Shown: piece after piece, positions 59,937 to 64,000 of the stretch | How positions within the stretch are numbered: position 1 is the first letter of the stretch | How the letters are laid out: each line of letters starts with the position of its first letter | Notes under the pieces: generated by a model | The model's database searches: none | Seen by the model: the letters and a program-made list of their open reading frames with translations, nothing else | What the model was told of the DNA's origin: nothing | Translations under genes and position numbers: made by a program | NCBI GenBank assembly: GCA_025267735.1 | Contig: CM046297.1 | Coordinates: forward strand, 15,402,011 to 15,466,010 | Source of the DNA: Mactra quadrangularis | Lineage: Eukaryota; Mollusca; Bivalvia; Venerida; Mactridae | DNA: 64,000 nt | Direction: 5' to 3'

Positions 59937-60559
59937 ATACCACAAATTAACTTAGACATTGGATTTATAGAAAAGTATTTACTTCAAAATACTGGTCAGA
60001 ATTACCCCCCCCCCTTTATACTGCACTATAAGAACCCTATAAAAATGTATTTATATGACCTTTAACAAAAAAATCCATCAAACATATTGTGAAGGAATTT
60101 AAAAACCAATTTGCTCAGTGTCAAAATCTATTACCCTACTTTTGAACCAGGAGACCTGACATGCTATAAAAATTAGTTTTCATTCAAAAACTAGCACAAA
60201 GTACTAAATAGGTTTTTATACAAAAAATTAAAATTTGCTTTAAGAATGAATACAGGCTTATTTGATGACACATTGGAAATACTGTTGAACTATTCAGGGC
60301 GTAAAATTGTTACAAAGTATTTGGCACTAACTTATTGCAATTTTAATACAAAATGTTTCTGTAGGTAAGTTTTTTCAATTATGAATATGAAAACATTTAT
60401 GAAATTTTAATCTCTCATAAAAATATTCCTTTTATACTAAAATGTAAGATATTTAATTTTTACAATCTTTCTTTATAATAAAATTTGTACCCTATATATT
60501 GTAACACCCAGCCATTCATTTATATGAGAAGGTTTTCAATACTAGCTAAAGATCCATTC

Positions 60560-60990
60560 AATCTGATTAAAACCCGATCTAAAATTTTCCGCTCGCCTAC
60601 TCGCTAATTTAGATCTGGCCTTTTTCAAACGAAGGTCACGTTCAAGTGACCTTTTCTCATCATCATATTCATGACGAAATTGTTATGATACGTAACTTGT
60701 TTACATCGTCTACGTCACGCATTTGGGAAATGAGCCGCCCAATCGCAGACTGTCAATAATACCGCTGTTAAATTAGCTTGCAAACCTTGGTCTAAAAATA
60801 GAAATTACGAAATCAAAATGTGATTAATAGTGTTTTCGTCTAGATGAAAGCAACGCAATGATTGGTCGACACAAAGTTCATCTCGAGGTGACCTTCCACG
60901 GAGACAGTAGAGATCCTAAACGACAACGCTCTACAGGATATCTGTTAACGGAGATTGAGATCCATTGGAAATATTTTAACAAAAATATCT
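60560..60990. repeat. CpG-containing block, possible transposon remnant
   Basis: This block of about 430 bp is richer in G+C than its flanks and has several TCGC/CGTC words. Its ends (GATCCATTCAATCTGATTAA and GGAGATTGAGATCCATT) look like imperfect inverted repeats. No open frame of note. Confidence 0.4.
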
Positions 60991-61790
60991 TTAATAAAAT
61001 TTATGAATCAGAATTATGAAGCCAATTTACATATGAGTGACTGAACTTTAATTGGTAGCAAGGTGATACACTAATTGCTTAGTTACAGCTTATTTTTTAG
61101 ATTTATATGGTTCCCATGTTTTAAGTATTTTTTACAGTTTTAAACTAGGTAACAATAATTGGTTCATTTGCAATATCTTTGAGAGCAAGAATTCAGAAAA
61201 TTGAACACATTTGTGGCAAATTTTGATTTAATTTGATATTGGCCTGACATAATGTACTTTCAAAATTTTTGTTTTATGCAAGATTTGTTTCTATAAATAA
61301 TAAAAAATTGGTCAATTTTTAAAACATTCATACTTATTGGTAATAAATACTTCAACATATATTCAATCAAAACAAAATCAGTAATTTTTTTGCCATTTAA
61401 AAATGAATTGATTTTTTCCATAAATTTGGTCCGAGCAACAGTCCAAAGGGGGTACAAAGATATTTCTATGGTACTATCAGTGAAAAAAGGTAATATTTAT
61501 ATCTAAAATGGCCACAGTTAGTTCATTACAGTCTCGAGTCCAAAGATTTATGAATCCTAATTTTCAAATCTAGATAATCTCATCTTGAAAGCCCATCAAG
61601 AGTCATCTAGGTATAAAAATTGTAAATAAATATATCTCAACTGTCAACAGTTCAATTTATTAATGACTGTCGACAGTCTTGACCTACATTGTGAATATGG
61701 TGACAGAACCCATGACTTGTTAACATCTAAAGATACCTGATAAGTATGAAAATTGATGACCTGACAGATTTTTACAATAAGTAAAAAAAG

Positions 61791-61850
61791 TCCCGATTTA
61801 TAACGATCATTTGTATATTTTCCCGATTTAAAACGATCATTTGTATATTT
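61791..61850. repeat. Duplicated 30-mer
   Basis: There are two adjacent 30-bp copies beginning TCCCGATTTATAACGATCAT, with one mismatch between them. This is a simple tandem duplication. Confidence 0.9.
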
Positions 61851-62245
61851 TCTAATATATCAAACAGTTATTACCAGACAGGTTATAAGTCATTCTTGTT
61901 AATATAGAAATAAAACTTTGACACTTAGATGGATGAAAAAAAGTGATTTTAACAACATGTTGTGCAAAGGTCACATAAATATGCTTCATATGTTTCAAGG
62001 ACTATAACTCTTGAGTTCCAAAATAGATTGGCCTTGTGTAGTCATCACCTTTACCCACTAGCCTAAAGCCCTGGACTACTGAAAACTGATTTGGGCTTGT
62101 GAAAATTACTTATTTTATATAGTCAGGCTAGTTGATAATTTTGACGTTCACTACATCACACTTTACTGATTTACTCCACTGGTTTACTCAGAATGGACTG
62201 TGAAACAACTGCAGGTAACTTAGCTCAAGAAATACGAATTTTAGT

Positions 62246-62318
62246 GCACCCTATGGGATTAGAACCTGGGACCTATGGATCTCTAAACAAGCATCCTACC
62301 ACTGGACCACTGCTCCTA
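62246..62318 (-). repeat. tRNA-like SINE head fragment
   Basis: The minus strand has CAGTGGTCCAGTGGTAGGAT (A box) and CCCAGGTTCTAATCCC (B box). It lacks a full cloverleaf and is judged a SINE or tRNA pseudogene remnant. Confidence 0.6.
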
Positions 62319-63196
62319 CATAATATACAGCTCTACTATTAATGAATTATGTAAATACTAGAACGTATTCAAATTTCAGTGAAACATAAATCAATTTTAT
62401 TTAACAATTTAAACCAATTAAAGTCAATAAGAAATTAATTGACACATTTAAATAAGCTATAAATAAATATTAGTCCACAACAAACACTTGAATTATAGAT
62501 ACTATTTCATATTTCAAGTCAACTCTAAATGAAATTTTACTACTAACAATCAATAACATATGCAAATTCAAATGACTAAACATTATTTCAGCCCCAGTAA
62601 GTTTCTCTTGAAAACAAACCTTGATCACCCCCAACCTTTTAATTACAATAACAAATGCGTACAGCTGAGATATCCTGATGTAACAACTTTTGTATTAAAT
62701 GCAAGGAATACCATTATACATGCAGTAAATACAATAAAATAAACTAACATTCCCAGAACTAACACAAATATAAAAAAGAAAAGTAAACTTCAAAACAAAC
62801 CCATGTTTGATTTTTACATCAAATTACATTTTTACTGTCTACAACAATACAGGAGATAATGATCAAGGCTGCATATAAAGTTTCCTACCCACAGTTCTAC
62901 ATGTTTTCAGATTTCATGGTAAAAAAATATGTTTTAATATCAATATGTAAGGGTGGATCAAGAAGGGTAGACATTGGAACCCATTCCCATAGTTTTTCTT
63001 TTTTTATTCAACTAATCACTGTTTTTTAACATTTTTATAAGCTTATATAACTGTCCCAGATTCACTAAAGGACTTTTCATGGAAACTATGGGCATGCCAT
63101 AACCCTTTCACAAGAGTTTTTTTCATTGCACCAGGACCATGATTCTGGGAGTTTAAAATCAAGCAAGTTGCTTTGAAAATGAGACTCTGATTAGCA

Positions 63197-63329
63197 TGGC
63201 AAATTTTCCAGTGTTTTCCAGAGTATCTCCATTTTCCATGTTTTTTCACTCTCTTCCATAGAAAAATGCGGAAAATTAGTCAGAATACTCCATGCTGGAA
63301 TTCCATGGAAATCCATGGAAAATTTGCCA
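63197..63329. repeat. Foldback with 14-bp inverted arms
   Basis: TGGCAAATTTTCCA (63197-63210) and TGGAAAATTTGCCA (63316-63329) are perfect inverted repeats. Shorter CATGGAAATCCATGG palindromes lie inside the right arm. Confidence 0.75.
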
Positions 63330-63459
63330 CATAACATGGATCTTATACAGACAGGTAAAAAGCACTTTATTAATGTCTATGGAAGACCCTATCCCCTCTT
63401 TCAAAGACAAGAGCTCCGCTGGGCGGGGCATTATACGCCCGTGTGCAGTCCATGCTGTG

Positions 63460-63990
63460 TTCTATCTCATATAAAGTCCCTGTGACCTTGACCAATGACC
63501 CCGGGATCTCAGAATAGGTCCCATTCTTAACAGGAGGGCTATCCAAAGCAAAGATTTTGAGAACCTAGGTACAGCCATGGTTGATTTATCACCGACACAA
63601 AGTTTTCCCATACAAACTTCCAGTGACCTTGACCCTGGGGCCTCAGAACCAAAAGTTCTCGCCCTTGACCCAAAGAGTATTGATACATAAAATTTGGTGA
63701 TCTTAGGTAAAGTTGGTTGTTGGACAAGGTTTTTCCTCATGATTTTTCTTTTGACTTTAACCTTTAACCCAGGGACCTGAAACCAAAGGGGCATATGCTA
63801 GACATTAAGGCTACCCTTAAATAAGATTTGGAAAACCTACAATGTAGGTACAATTAATATTGAGTTACTGTCCGGAAAATGTTTCAGTATGAATTAAGTC
63901 CCTGTGACCTTGACTTTTGTCCCTGGGGTTTCCAAATCAAAAGAGAACATCAAATACCAAAGAGCTATCAACACATTACATCTTGACAAA
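63460..63990. repeat. TGACCTTGACC-rich dispersed repeat
   Basis: GTGACCTTGACC words at about 63481, 63624 and 63906, and a variant at 63753, are each followed 10-15 bp later by GGGACCT/GGGGCCTCAGAACC-like words. This gives a loose 130-150-bp periodicity. Short minus-strand frames through it are repeat translations, not genes. Confidence 0.65.
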
Positions 63991-64000
63991 TGGGCTGATC

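Larger units (their letters stand above)
59035..64000. other. Right flank without a recognised gene
   Basis: No coding exon is supported. The stretch has a SINE (59423-59715), an inverted partner of the repeat at 21230-21366 (59755-59936), a CpG-containing block (60560-60990), a duplicated 30-mer (61791-61850), a tRNA-like fragment (62246-62318), a foldback (63197-63329) and TGACCTTGACC-rich repeats to the edge. Confidence 0.6.

Noticed and set aside
62246..62318. Possible functional tRNA gene
   Set aside because: B box is altered and no complementary acceptor stem is evident; treated as a SINE or tRNA pseudogene fragment.
63462..63794. 110-codon minus-strand frame
   Set aside because: It crosses the TGACCTTGACC-rich repeat and repeats its words; no independent support.

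Overview
The window is eukaryotic nuclear DNA. It is AT-rich, has one multi-exon gene with canonical GT-AG introns, and is crowded with short interspersed repeats, minisatellites and one large retrotransposon. The repeats suggest a lophotrochozoan, most likely a bivalve mollusc: tRNA-derived SINEs ending in TTTG/CAAA repeats, a 'TTCGAAGCGGGGTAT' element, TGACCTTGACC-rich repeats and a DIRS element. The species cannot be fixed from the sequence alone.

Host gene (minus strand, 8845-35224). Seven exons can be delimited: 35224-35082, 33851-33639, 31600-30127, 29707-29494, 19153-19004, 17306-17085 and 9504-8845. All six internal junctions agree in phase (0, 0, 1, 2, 2, 2), giving about 1,025 codons of one disordered, Ser/Lys/Glu-rich protein. 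It carries repeated R-x-x-T-x-P-V/I-T-x-x-E motifs and E-L-A-x-V-L-x-x-R motifs. The best guess is the disordered N-terminal/central part of a supervillin-like (villin/gelsolin family) cytoskeletal protein. Both ends of the gene lie outside what can be seen, and no gelsolin domain is present.

Introns and flanks. Introns and the 5' and 3' flanks hold at least ten copies of one tRNA-derived SINE and at least eight copies of a palindromic MITE, one split by a SINE. There are several other terminal-inverted-repeat or foldback elements. Four clear tandem arrays are present: 27-bp units at 5395-7035, 21-bp units at 15790-15996, 34-bp units at 23251-24236 and 40-bp units at 45306-45775.

Retrotransposon (plus strand, 52485-59034). 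This is a structurally complete DIRS-type tyrosine-recombinase retrotransposon. It has inverted terminal repeats, an internal complementary region matching both outer ends, a gag-like ORF, pol (reverse transcriptase, RNase H and a methyltransferase-like domain) and a tyrosine recombinase ORF. Pol is split by a nested 1,580-bp DNA transposon (54888-56467) with perfect 15-bp terminal inverted repeats and a perfect 6-bp target duplication TTGATA. That transposon carries a short unexplained coding-like segment. The remaining 5 kb on the right has SINE, foldback and TGACCTTGA-rich repeats but no recognisable gene.
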